Source: MGIIa-L3 sp11892u
GTDB taxonomy: Archaea; Thermoplasmatota; Poseidoniia; Poseidoniales; Poseidoniaceae
NCBI GenBank assembly: GCA_965659685.1
Contig: CBFHXB010000002.1
Span: 1-64,000, forward strand
Direction: 5' to 3'
DNA length: 64,000 nt
Shown here: positions 50,115 through 58,849 of the stretch, piece by piece
How positions within the stretch are numbered: the stretch's first letter is position 1
Layout of the letters: every line of letters begins with the position of its first letter
Notes under the pieces: model-generated
What the model was told of the DNA's origin: nothing
Databases searched by the model: none
The model's input: only the letters and a program-made list of their open reading frames with translations
Made by a program: the position numbers and the translations under genes

Positions 50115-52247
50115 TCACTCCCGAGGCGATCGAGGTCCCTTTCCACGCTTGCCGCGCCGTTGCTTCAGGTCAGTCCGTCTTCGTGATGCAGCCTGCCGCT
50201 CGGTTTTGTGACGGTGGCGTTTGGATGGCTGATCGTCCTTCTTCGCACCGGGAAGGCCGCCTTGGTCGAGGAGGGCGCCGAGATCGGACAAGGAAAGGGT
50301 GCCTCCGCTTTGCGCGCGTTCCCGTACTTCCTTGACGTCAACGCGGGGGCGTCGGGGGCCTCCGCGACCACCACCACGGGGTCCGTCTTGGCGACGGCCG
50401 CCGCCATGCTTGGGTCCTCCTTTCAGGAATGCCTCGAGGCGCCCCACTTCGCGGCTGAGTCGCTTTCGGTCCTTCCGACGCTCCTTCAGCAGCGCAGAAA
50501 TGCGGTTGGCTCGCTGATCGTATTCGCCGACGCTCCCGCTTCGAACGCGGACCTCCTTGAGGCCCGGTTCTTCCTTGAGAAGGTCGTTATGGGCCTTCTT
50601 TCGGTCCTTCTCCAAGGTTCGAATCTTCTTGACTTCTTCCCGCTGAACCTGCAGGAGTTCGACGTACTGTTGGCGGTGTGCATCGCTCACCACCTTGGCA
50701 CGGTGCATGGCTTGCAACTCAAAGAAGCGGCTGAAATCCCGTTGCTCGCGTTCCAACGAAGGGACACGGAAGACGTCCACTTCGTTGGTCAGTGTGTGGT
50801 AGAGGCGCTTGAGTTCCTCTTCGATACGGCGCCGAGGGAGCACCAAACGCTTGTTTTCTGCATCGCGAAGGGCTTTCATTTCGTCCATTTCAGCCGCGCG
50901 CGTCCGCAGCCCTTTGGCCACCTCACGAATGCTGTCGCTCATGCCCTTGGTGTCTTGAAGCGCACCGCGCATCGCTTTGGAGAGGCGGATCGCTTCTTCC
51001 CGCTCGGCCACCAACACGTCCACCCTTTCCTGGGCCACGCCGAGTTCTGCTCGCTTGGTGGCGAGCAAGGCGGCCACGCGTTCGCGGTCCATGCCTTTGA
51101 GGTCGTCAAAGAGCCCCTTCGGTCGGTCGGGGGCAAGGGTCAGCCCGTCCACGGGCGCCATGAGCGTCGCGAGGTCCGTGCCCTGCGCAAGCCCCTCCCA
51201 CATCCGCAACCCCTCTTCCATGATGTCAGCCCAGCCTTCGGCACGAACAACACGTGAGAGGTCATGCTGCACATCGAAGGGATCCTCGATGGCGAACACG
51301 TGCTGGCCCATTCGGTCGACCGACCCTTGCAGCTCCTTGACGGGTCCCGCTTTCGGTGAGGGCCAACGGCGCTTTGAGCGCCGGGGATCGTCGCCTTCTC
51401 GAAGGCTCACGATGCGCTCGTCCCAAGCGTGCTGGACGAACCAGCGGTGGAAGAAACCCGCAAACAGTTCGGCCACGCTTGCAGTTCCAGGTTGGAATCC
51501 TTCGGGATGCAGGATGGTGGTGTCGTGCGAACGTCCGTCGTAGGTTTCCACGCGACGAGGTTCACCGGCCTGCAAGTTTGGGACGATGGGTGCATCCGCG
51601 GCTTGCAAATGCCGCAGCACCAAGAGCGTCCATGCGTAGGAGGAGAGGGTGCCTCTGAAGGCGTTCGCCAACCCGCGTTGCAACGCCCAATGTTTCACGG
51701 CAAGCGCGATGGTCTTCACGCGCGGATCGAGGTTGACGTAGGCCGCGATCAGTTCGGTGTTTCGCAAGGCCAAGGCATTGTTGAGGCTCAAATCAACAGG
51801 AATCCCTGTGGTCGGGTCGGTGAATTTGACGATCGGCACCTTGGCGCGGCCAATGGTTTGGATGTCCCGATAATCCTCGGTGTCGAGGACGTTGGACAAG
51901 TGGCGAAGCACGCTCTTTGGCTTCCGAAGGTCCTTCACGACGAGGCACAAATCCACGTCGCCTCGGCGCAGCACGAGCCCGGTCTCTGCAGAGCCAAACG
52001 GATGCAGCGTTGAGCCGCGAACATGGCGCTCGAGAACACGCTTCAGGTGGTTCACGATGCCGCGTCGCTGTTTCTGCTCCACGTCGGAAGGGGACACCTC
52101 CCGCTCGAGGTCCGCGAGTTCCTTGCTCAACGCTTTCAGCCTGGCTTCGTCCAAAGCGTCAACCGACGGGGGGGAATAGGTGCCGTCCAAGGCACCGATG
52201 GCGCGTGGCCACCTCGCCTTTTGATCCTTGGACCACCCAGCACTCAT
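50115..52247 (-). CDS. Cid1/TUTase-like non-canonical terminal nucleotidyltransferase with coiled coil and basic tail
   Basis: A 710-residue protein from ATG 52247, sharing ATGA with the upstream stop. Residues about 80-155 form a DNA pol beta-type nucleotidyltransferase domain: FGSAETGLVLRRGDVDLCLV with Asp97 and Asp99 and a third Asp152 (IPVDLSLNNALALRNTEL). Residues 165-215 (VKTIALAVKHWALQRGL, RGTLSSYAWTLLVLRHLQ) and 250-335 form the PAP-associated region. HVFAIEDPFDVQHDLSR aligns with the nucleotide-recognition loop of fission yeast Cid1, and His328 matches its UTP-selecting His. Residues 370-640 are coiled coil; the tail is Gly/Arg-rich and basic, suggesting RNA binding. Predicted to add uridines (or adenines) to RNA 3' ends. 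Confidence 0.8.
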   Translation of the reverse strand: MSAGWSKDQKARWPRAIGALDGTYSPPSVDALDEARLKALSKELADLEREVSPSDVEQKQRRGIVNHLKRVLERHVRGSTLHPFGSAETGLVLRRGDVDLCLVVKDLRKPKSVLRHLSNVLDTEDYRDIQTIGRAKVPIVKFTDPTTGIPVDLSLNNALALRNTELIAAYVNLDPRVKTIALAVKHWALQRGLANAFRGTLSSYAWTLLVLRHLQAADAPIVPNLQAGEPRRVETYDGRSHDTTILHPEGFQPGTASVAELFAGFFHRWFVQHAWDERIVSLREGDDPRRSKRRWPSPKAGPVKELQGSVDRMGQHVFAIEDPFDVQHDLSRVVRAEGWADIMEEGLRMWEGLAQGTDLATLMAPVDGLTLAPDRPKGLFDDLKGMDRERVAALLATKRAELGVAQERVDVLVAEREEAIRLSKAMRGALQDTKGMSDSIREVAKGLRTRAAEMDEMKALRDAENKRLVLPRRRIEEELKRLYHTLTNEVDVFRVPSLEREQRDFSRFFELQAMHRAKVVSDAHRQQYVELLQVQREEVKKIRTLEKDRKKAHNDLLKEEPGLKEVRVRSGSVGEYDQRANRISALLKERRKDRKRLSREVGRLEAFLKGGPKHGGGRRQDGPRGGGRGGPRRPRVDVKEVRERAQSGGTLSLSDLGALLDQGGLPGAKKDDQPSKRHRHKTERQAASRRRTDLKQRRGKRGKGPRSPRE

Positions 52248-53089
52248 TCCTCCTCCTCCTTCGGCTTGGATGAGATGAAACTGGATGCACCGCCCTCCGC
52301 GACCTTGGCCATGGCGTTGAGGAGTGGATGATCGGCCTCCAGCCCTGTGGAAACGACCCCCGTCCAATAGGCGATGGCCTGTTCTGATTCATCCAACGCG
52401 ACGGCCAAACGTCGGGTGCGAGAATCTGCACGGCGAAGTCCCTCGTCCTGTTCAACGAAGCTGCGGTGGTGCTGCTGGTGATCGTTCACCACCAACAGCA
52501 TCGCTTCGTGTGCTTTCTGTGCGGCATCAAGCATGTTTCGCGCTTCGGTTCGGGCTTCGTTCATCGCCAGATGATCTCCCGCTTTCTCGGTGCGTCCTGC
52601 CACCCAAGCCTCGTGTTCGGACACGAGGTCCCGCATGGCCGCGATGAACCCAGCCTCGGTTTTGTGGTCGCCTGCCGTTCGTTGCATTTCGTCTTCGATG
52701 GCATCGAGGCGTGCTTGCAGGCGTTCCCTTGCCCAAGCAGGGTCCGGTGTGCGAACGACGTCTTTCCCTTCCATGCCTTCGCGGAGGGATTCGATGCGCT
52801 CGAAGGCCGCTCTTGCCTTGGATTGGTACGCGTTTCGCTCGGCCTTCAGGCCGGCGATGGTGTCGCCGAGTTGATCGCGCTGTCGTTTTGCAACGGAGGC
52901 CAAGGCCTTCGCTGCCTCCAATTCTTGGCGACGTGCATCCAATTGGTCCGGTATGACTTCCGCAAGTCGCTCGCGGCGATGAAGCACCAAGCGAGCCAAA
53001 AGCTCGGGCTGGACTTCGAGGAGAGCGTCGACGTCCACGCGCGGTGGGCGCACACTAACCCGTGTAAAGGCTCCCCTGCGGGTCGCCAT
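52244..53089 (-). CDS. Coiled-coil protein preceding the TUTase-like gene
   Basis: A 281-residue charged, mostly helical protein from ATG 53089 (MATRRGAFTRVSVRPPRV). Heptad-like stretches run from about residue 40 to 235 (AKRQRDQLGDTIAGLKAERNA...; RTEARNMLDAAQKAHEAML). The C-terminus ends in SSFISSKPKEEEE. Its stop overlaps the TUTase-like start codon, so the two are translated together and probably interact, the coiled coil of the enzyme being the obvious partner surface. No enzymatic motif is visible. Confidence 0.7.
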   Translation of the reverse strand: MATRRGAFTRVSVRPPRVDVDALLEVQPELLARLVLHRRERLAEVIPDQLDARRQELEAAKALASVAKRQRDQLGDTIAGLKAERNAYQSKARAAFERIESLREGMEGKDVVRTPDPAWARERLQARLDAIEDEMQRTAGDHKTEAGFIAAMRDLVSEHEAWVAGRTEKAGDHLAMNEARTEARNMLDAAQKAHEAMLLVVNDHQQHHRSFVEQDEGLRRADSRTRRLAVALDESEQAIAYWTGVVSTGLEADHPLLNAMAKVAEGGASSFISSKPKEEEE

Positions 53090-53113
53090 GGCGTGAAGGT
53101 GAAGAACCTCGGA

Positions 53114-53122
53114 GCCATACAG
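53114..53122 (-). promoter_or_regulatory. TATA-like box for the TUTase cluster
   Basis: CTGTATGGC on the minus strand is centred about 29 nt before ATG 53089, at leaderless or near-leaderless spacing. It is in the 38-nt gap between divergent genes. Confidence 0.4.
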
Positions 53123-53127
53123 GATGC

Positions 53128-55581
53128 ATGGGTCGGCGTGCTTGGCGCGGACTCTTGCTGGCTTCCTTGTTGGTTCTGCTTGCGATTCCGGTTCAAGCCG
53201 ACGGGGATGGAGTTGGCATCGTTGCCTCGCAGTTGCCTTCTTCTTTCGACGTTGATGCCGACCCAACGTTGCAGGTTCACCTGCAAGGCTTCGGCGTCAA
53301 CGGGACCGCTGAACTTCAGGCCTCCATCGCCGATGCGGAAGGAAGCATCGTCTGGTCGTGGGCCCAAAACGTCAGCCTTGGGGACGAGGACCTCGCCGTC
53401 GTCGTGTTGAACCTGAGCACGGTACCTGCAGGGCAACAGCAGTTGCAGTTGAACCTGGTCGGTCACGTCCTGATCTCCAACAGCACGCACCTTTCCTCGG
53501 CAACCGTCCCCGTCCAGCGCGACCGTCCTCTGTCGGTCGGCTTCGTTGCAGCGAGTTCCGACCGGGTCGAGGGCTTGGATGCTGCAGGTCTTCCCGACGG
53601 TGGAGACCCTTGTGACATGGACCGCATGGCGTGGTTCTTGACCGTGAGGAACCTCGGTGACGTGCCCTGGAACGGGACCGTCGAGGCCTCGTTCACCCAA
53701 GGGGCCGCGCAAGAAACGATGACCGAGGCCGTGAACCTGAGCGGGATGAACACCACCACGCTGATCTTCACCACCGATTTGGTGTGGAGCGAAGGCGAGG
53801 TTGGACTCAACGCGACGTTGGTGGGGTTGATCGACGAAGACCTTAGCGACAACGACCTCCAATGGAACGTGACCGTGGCTCCACCTCTGCTGCCCTCGCT
53901 CACGCTCACTTTGGAACGACAGAACACCCCTACAGCCCCGGGTGAGGCTTGGGGTCACGTGCTTTCCTTGGCCAACGACGGCGAAGCAGCATGGTCTGGC
54001 CACGTCAACTGCAGTTGGGGCGACGGCTCGTCTCACGCCAGCGTCGTGTTCTCCGTCAACGTGTCCGAAACGGTGGAGGCCTTCGTTCAAGGCCCTGCAA
54101 AAGACGGGACGTTAACCTGCAGCGCAGCAGGTCCCCGGGTGGCGGCAAGCAGCCAAAGCACGGCCTCCGACTCGCTGGACATCTCCACGGCGCAATTTGA
54201 AGTCGTGGCCGGTGGACAACCCGTGCCGCTTGATGGGCCTTGGGACGTTGGCGACGTGGTGCGTTGGTCTGCCGTGGTTCGCAACGTCGGTTCCTCCGAC
54301 GGCACGGTGGCGTTGGAAGTGGCGGACGGGGATGACCGTTTCACCTCCTCTTCCATCCAGTTGGGACCCGGTGAGGCTTCTGAAGTCAGCGTCTCACACG
54401 CCTTGTCTCGTTCAGGAGACGTCGTCTGGGCGTGGTCGCTCATCAGCAACGATGGACTGCTGTTGACGCAAGCAGGGAACGCAACCTTGCTGATTCAAGC
54501 ACCTCCAACCCTGAGCGCGTCGATCGACGCCGTCACCCTTGACGACGAAGACGGGCACGTGGTGCAATGGAACCTGTCAGTCGCCTCATCGGTCTCCCGT
54601 GAAGTGACGTTGGAGGTCGGGCATGGCGTTCAAGGGGCCTGGGTGTGGGCGTCGTCCAGCACCTTGCTCCTCGACGCGAACGCGTTGACCGGAGAGGCCA
54701 ACCTTGGATTCGTGGATGCCGAGAACGTCGCGGTCCGCGTGACGCCAATCGACTGGACGCACGGTGACGGACCGCTGCTCGTCACGGCAGGAATACAACC
54801 GGCGAGGGCACAGGTGGACCTGACCCTCCAACCGATCACCGTGCCCGTCGACCCCGTGGCGGGAACCGCCACCACCTTGACCGTGGAGGTCAGCAACTCC
54901 GGGACGGCCCCCTCGGAACCCATGACGGTTCGCCTGGTGTCCTCCGGGGAGGTCTTGGCCGCGGTGAACCTCGACGCGATTGCACCGGGCGACGCCGAAG
55001 TCACGTCCTTGGTCGTGGATTGGCCCGAGGGCAGTTTGATCGGCATCGAAGCTGTCGTCGTTCATCAAGAGGAACGGACCGTCAGCCAAGCCACGTTCCA
55101 AGTGGTGGTTCCTGAGGCGGAATCCACCTTCAACGTGCCTTGGGCAGGGCTTGGACTGGGCATGGCAGGCGGCTTGGTCTTGCTTGGCGTTGATGCCATC
55201 CGCCGCCGGGCCCCTGAATCGTCCAGCACGGCTCGCCCCGCGTCGTCCGGCACGGCATCCGAATCGAAAGCCTCGTCTTCCACGGGACCAGTTGAAAAAA
55301 TCGAGGTGGCTTGCCCGGCGTGCGACCGGACGTTGCGTGTTCCCGGCGATTACAGCGGAGCCGTGCGTTGTCCGGATTGCCGTGAGCGCTTTGACGTCGA
55401 GGCGGCAGCTCCCACTTCTCCTCAACAGGAAGACCCCGTCGAGGCGCCGGCCGAGGCTCCGGAGAAAGTCGAGATTGGTTGCCCGGCGTGTTCACGCGCC
55501 CTTCGGGTTCCATCGGACTTCAACGGCCGGGTCAGGTGTCCAGCGTGCAAGCATGAATTCTCACGGGCGGAGGCGAGGTGA
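53128..55581 (+). CDS. Secreted CARDB-like repeat protein with membrane helix and two cytoplasmic zinc ribbons
   Basis: An 817-residue protein. Signal peptide MGRRAWRGLLLASLLVLLAI; then six or so beta-sandwich units with repeats such as VRNLGDVPWNGTVEASF and VRNVGSSDGTVALEV, resembling CARDB/APHP domains. A helix (LGLGMAGGLVLLGVDAI) is near residue 680, followed by a Ser/Ala/Pro linker and two zinc-ribbon-like repeats: CPACDRTLRVPGDYSG...CPDC and CPACSRALRVPSDFNG...CPAC. The zinc domains should be cytoplasmic, joined to a long external part. It overlaps the DtxR gene start (TGATG), so the pair is co-translated. Confidence 0.8.
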   Translation: MGRRAWRGLLLASLLVLLAIPVQADGDGVGIVASQLPSSFDVDADPTLQVHLQGFGVNGTAELQASIADAEGSIVWSWAQNVSLGDEDLAVVVLNLSTVPAGQQQLQLNLVGHVLISNSTHLSSATVPVQRDRPLSVGFVAASSDRVEGLDAAGLPDGGDPCDMDRMAWFLTVRNLGDVPWNGTVEASFTQGAAQETMTEAVNLSGMNTTTLIFTTDLVWSEGEVGLNATLVGLIDEDLSDNDLQWNVTVAPPLLPSLTLTLERQNTPTAPGEAWGHVLSLANDGEAAWSGHVNCSWGDGSSHASVVFSVNVSETVEAFVQGPAKDGTLTCSAAGPRVAASSQSTASDSLDISTAQFEVVAGGQPVPLDGPWDVGDVVRWSAVVRNVGSSDGTVALEVADGDDRFTSSSIQLGPGEASEVSVSHALSRSGDVVWAWSLISNDGLLLTQAGNATLLIQAPPTLSASIDAVTLDDEDGHVVQWNLSVASSVSREVTLEVGHGVQGAWVWASSSTLLLDANALTGEANLGFVDAENVAVRVTPIDWTHGDGPLLVTAGIQPARAQVDLTLQPITVPVDPVAGTATTLTVEVSNSGTAPSEPMTVRLVSSGEVLAAVNLDAIAPGDAEVTSLVVDWPEGSLIGIEAVVVHQEERTVSQATFQVVVPEAESTFNVPWAGLGLGMAGGLVLLGVDAIRRRAPESSSTARPASSGTASESKASSSTGPVEKIEVACPACDRTLRVPGDYSGAVRCPDCRERFDVEAAAPTSPQQEDPVEAPAEAPEKVEIGCPACSRALRVPSDFNGRVRCPACKHEFSRAEAR
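55300..55575 (+). repeat. Duplicated zinc-ribbon coding unit
   Basis: Two units with the pattern CPAC-x2-[TA]-LRVP-x-[DY]-[YF]-[SN]-G-x-[VA]-RCP-x-C are separated by an acidic Pro-rich linker. Each has four Cys in two CxxC pairs, as in MJ0042-type zinc ribbons. Their similarity shows an internal duplication. Confidence 0.8.
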
Positions 55582-56231
55582 TGGTCGGTCATTTTCAAGA
55601 ATTTGAGGACGAGTACCTCGAGACCCTGTACGAATTTCACGAATCTGAACCCGGTGGCATGGTCAAAACCGGGGTGCTGGCCAAGCGCCTTGGCGTTTCG
55701 CCGGCCTCTGCGACGGAAATGGTGCAACGCCTCTCAAAGCGAGGTTACGTCTCCTACACGCCCTACAAGGGTGTCCTGCTGACCGCGTACGGCCTTGAAC
55801 ACGGTCAGCGGATGAAGCGACGCCACCGTCTGGCCGAGGTGATGTTGGAACGCTTGCCCTTCAACGGCAACGCGCACGCCACAGCGTGCCGACTCGAACA
55901 CGCGATCGACGACGATTTGGAGGTCGCGCTGTCGCGCTGGCTTGGCTACCCTGAGACCGACCCCTCCGGTCGTCCCATTCCACCAGCGGCAGGTGAGGTG
56001 GCGGAGCGCTTGACGACGGTGTGGCCCACCACCCAACGCGCGGCCAGTGCACTGCAGGCCGGTGAGAGCGGACACATCGTGGCGATGGCTCAGTCTGAAG
56101 CCCTCGCTGGACTCGGAATCGCGCCTGGAGCCCTGCTGGAGTGCACCGAATCCGGATACGCCGTGGATGGGGCGAAGGTGCTGTTGTCCGATGCGCTGCT
56201 CGACACGCTGGTGGTCGATGTTTCCGGGTGA
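55581..56231 (+). CDS. DtxR/MntR-family metal-dependent transcription regulator
   Basis: A 216-residue protein from ATG 55581. The winged helix is clear: YLETLYEFHESEPGGMVKTGVLAKRLGVSPASATEMVQRLSKRGY (residues about 10-55), then the dimer/metal domain with RRHRLAEVMLERL and RLEHAIDDDLEV, where His and Glu/Asp may bind the metal, and a C-terminal FeoA/SH3-like domain (GHIVAMAQSEALAGLGIAPGALLE). Such proteins repress genes when Fe or Mn is abundant. The start overlaps the zinc-ribbon membrane protein gene, so they are co-expressed. Confidence 0.9.
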   Translation: MVGHFQEFEDEYLETLYEFHESEPGGMVKTGVLAKRLGVSPASATEMVQRLSKRGYVSYTPYKGVLLTAYGLEHGQRMKRRHRLAEVMLERLPFNGNAHATACRLEHAIDDDLEVALSRWLGYPETDPSGRPIPPAAGEVAERLTTVWPTTQRAASALQAGESGHIVAMAQSEALAGLGIAPGALLECTESGYAVDGAKVLLSDALLDTLVVDVSG

Positions 56232-56251
56232 ACCGCCGAGGTCAACGCGTT

Positions 56252-56262
56252 GGTTTGATACG
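56252..56262 (+). promoter_or_regulatory. TATA box before the 56.3-kb membrane protein gene
   Basis: GGTTTGATACG is centred about 25 nt before ATG 56283, at leaderless spacing. Confidence 0.45.
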
Positions 56263-56282
56263 CAAGACGCCGAGGTTAAGGC

Positions 56283-57782
56283 ATGGAAGACCAGCCAAAG
56301 GAGGGCATGACCGACCGGCTTCGCCAGGTTGAGCAGGTGCTCTATGGTCTGGACCAACAACTCCTCACTGGAGGATTGAGGCTTACGTTGGTGCTGCCCG
56401 CCTTCGCCCTCTTCTTGGCCTTCATCGGTTGGTCCGTGGCCACGTCAGCAGAAGCCCCGGCATGGTGGACGGACGGCATTGAGCCAACGCTGAAGGTGTC
56501 GTTGGGTTGGACCTTGGTCGCCATTCAGTTTACGATGGTGTTGACCTTCACCCTGATGCTTCTCGTTCACCGCATTCGCTTGGGCCTCAGCGTCCACGGC
56601 ATCGAATCCGAGGTCGCTGAATTGGGCGGCCAGCACCGCTGGGTGGCGTCCTCCCACGGATACGACCACATCGAGGAAGTGATGCACCGTTCGGTTCGAG
56701 CCACCACCTCCGCCATCGTCTTGCTCATCTTGTCCCTGATTTTGCTGCTGGTGGAATTGGCCCGGGGTCCGGCCGACCCTGCCGGGCAAATCGCCCATCT
56801 TGCGGCCTCTTCCTTCCTCTTGCTCGCCTTCGGTGAACACCTGGGCAGGAGCGGTCGTCTGTTCACCTCGAGCACGGAAACGGGACTCTTGGAGGCCTAC
56901 GATCCGCCCATTCACCCTTCGACCTTGCACGCTGTGTTCGAAGAAATCCTTCTGACGGTCATGGACCCCCTGCTTCGTGCAAAGTACGAACATTTCATGG
57001 GAGAACTGATTGAACATCGAAAGCCGAAGATCGAAGCCTTGCCGGCCAAGGAAAAGCTCCTTGCGCTCCAATGGATGCGATGCGACGGGCAAATCTTGAC
57101 ACCTGCTCTGTCGAGCGAAATTGAAGAGGTTCTGGAAGAGGAAGGCGTTCGTTTTCTCAAAGAGCACCCCGTGTTCACTCCGGACGTGTGGACCCAATTG
57201 TTCACCAAGGCATCCGAAGTCGCGCCTGCGTTTTTCCGCTTGATGCGCCGAACGACCGAGCGCATCCGCATGGGCAACCTTCGTGGTCGTCAGGACCTCC
57301 TCGTGGACGTGGACATGGCCAACATCGTCGACGGAAGCACTGGCCTGTTCATGTACATCCGAAACCTCGACGCTACGCCAAGGACCGTGGTGTTGCGGAT
57401 GCAATCTCCCGATTTCCGCCCGAACGACCTCGCTTTGACCTTCCACCTGCCCGCGGGTGAAGGAGAATCCCTGCTCGGCTCCGCCTTGCCCGTGTCCGGT
57501 GAGGGCGATCAGGACGTGATCGGTTCCTTGGTCAGGCTGCTTCAGTTGGGCACCACTTCATGGCAGTCCCTCATCCCAAACCGGGACGGTGAAGCCACCG
57601 TCACGGTCCGGCTTGAGAACGAAGACGGGGATTTGCTCCTCGGTCAGCAAATCAACACCCGAGTTCGCTCGGGCACCAAGAAGCGGCTGCGCCGCTCAGG
57701 AGTGGTCGTCAGCGCCACCCTTGGCGTGCTTGGTGTCGTGGCCTCCGTCATCCTCCAAGTCAACCGTTTGCTCTCCTTGTGA
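56283..57782 (+). CDS. Membrane protein with large soluble middle domain, unknown function
   Basis: A 499-residue protein: two helices near residues 35-55 and 75-95, two more near 140-160 and 170-185, then a soluble region of about 270 residues with many Glu/Lys and strands, and a final helix (VVSATLGVLGVVASVILQVN). The C-terminal part has beta-like segments (MQSPDFRPNDLALTFHL; EATVTVRLENEDGDLLLGQ). No family is recognised. The gene is flanked by the DtxR gene and a coiled-coil gene. Confidence 0.7.
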   Translation: MEDQPKEGMTDRLRQVEQVLYGLDQQLLTGGLRLTLVLPAFALFLAFIGWSVATSAEAPAWWTDGIEPTLKVSLGWTLVAIQFTMVLTFTLMLLVHRIRLGLSVHGIESEVAELGGQHRWVASSHGYDHIEEVMHRSVRATTSAIVLLILSLILLLVELARGPADPAGQIAHLAASSFLLLAFGEHLGRSGRLFTSSTETGLLEAYDPPIHPSTLHAVFEEILLTVMDPLLRAKYEHFMGELIEHRKPKIEALPAKEKLLALQWMRCDGQILTPALSSEIEEVLEEEGVRFLKEHPVFTPDVWTQLFTKASEVAPAFFRLMRRTTERIRMGNLRGRQDLLVDVDMANIVDGSTGLFMYIRNLDATPRTVVLRMQSPDFRPNDLALTFHLPAGEGESLLGSALPVSGEGDQDVIGSLVRLLQLGTTSWQSLIPNRDGEATVTVRLENEDGDLLLGQQINTRVRSGTKKRLRRSGVVVSATLGVLGVVASVILQVNRLLSL

Positions 57783-57832
57783 GCCCGGACGACCCACAGG
57801 AGCCTTGAAATGGAGCATTGCGAGGCAACGCC

Positions 57833-58840
57833 ATGCGCCGCGACCGCGAGGAGCGCGAAGAACGACCCGACGCAGACCTGCGCGAGCGCTTGCACGCGAT
57901 GGAAGCGAAGGTGCGCAAACTGCGTGAAATCCGCAACCAACACAGCGACCGTGCACGACGTTCAAGGGACGCTCGAAACGCCGTTCAGGCCCAGTACAAA
58001 GAGCACCGGGAAACCGTTGATCTTCTGATCTCTGAAGTCAAGGCCATCCGCGCTGAAGTTAACCTTCACCGTGAGCGCCGAAACGCCATCCAAGACCAAC
58101 TCAAGCAATTCATTGCCCAAATCAAGGGCCGCCGTGGCGACAAGGACGCAAAGCGTTCAGCCACAGCAGAATACCACCAACTCAAGGCCGAGATGGAGCG
58201 GTTGGAGGAGACCTTCGAAACGTCAAGTGTGGGCATGAAGAAGGAGAAGGAAATGATGGACAAACTCAAGCGCATGGGCAACCGTGTGGGTGAGTTGGAA
58301 CCCGAAGTGGAAGAGTTTGAATTGGTCAAGGTTGACCTCAAGGACCTCGACGGGAGCATCAAGACGCTCAAGGCCGAGGCCGATGCCGAACACCAGCGCT
58401 TCATCGAGGCGATCAAGCGTGCTGACGAAGTGTCCACGAAAATCGACGAGGCCTTCGCCCACCGTGATTTCCTGAAGGCTGAAGGCGACCGCCACCACCT
58501 TGAGCACCTTGAACACCGCAAGGAAGCGGATGCCGTTCACGCTCAGATCGAGGAGATGATGAGCGACGTGAACAAGGTTCGCGATGAACTCAAGATGGCC
58601 CGTGAAGAACGCGAATCCTGGGTGACCGACCACAACGCCGCCGTGCGCAAGGAGATGCAAACCGGAGCCCAATCCGAGGCCGTGGCCGATGAACTCGTCA
58701 CCACCCTGCTGAAGGAAGGAAACCTGACCTTTGGTGGCACCATGTCCGAAGACGGAGCCCGCAAGGACCACCGAGGTGGCGACGGTCGCAAGAAGCGAAA
58801 CATGCGTCGCATCGACATGTCTTCGCGTCGACGCCGCTGA
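57833..58840 (+). CDS. Coiled-coil protein (COG1340-like), paralogue of the 48.3-kb protein
   Basis: A 335-residue charged helical protein; ATG 57833 is preferred over TTG 57818. Long heptads run through residues 10-270 (LRERLHAMEAKVRKLREIRN; KKEKEMMDKLKRMGNRVGEL). The EKEMMDKLKRM block parallels EKKVMERMKSI of the protein at 48.3-49.2 kb, showing paralogy. The last 50 residues are basic (KKRNMRRIDMSSRRRR), suggesting nucleic-acid contact. The sugar nucleotidyltransferase gene starts 10 nt later. Confidence 0.75.
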   Translation: MRRDREEREERPDADLRERLHAMEAKVRKLREIRNQHSDRARRSRDARNAVQAQYKEHRETVDLLISEVKAIRAEVNLHRERRNAIQDQLKQFIAQIKGRRGDKDAKRSATAEYHQLKAEMERLEETFETSSVGMKKEKEMMDKLKRMGNRVGELEPEVEEFELVKVDLKDLDGSIKTLKAEADAEHQRFIEAIKRADEVSTKIDEAFAHRDFLKAEGDRHHLEHLEHRKEADAVHAQIEEMMSDVNKVRDELKMAREERESWVTDHNAAVRKEMQTGAQSEAVADELVTTLLKEGNLTFGGTMSEDGARKDHRGGDGRKKRNMRRIDMSSRRRR

Positions 58841-58849
58841 GGTGGCGAC

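Noticed and set aside
50115..52247. CCA-adding enzyme or archaeal poly(A) polymerase assignment
   Set aside because: The PAP-associated region and EDPFDVQH recognition loop fit the Cid1/Trf4 group; CCA-adding signature blocks are not seen.
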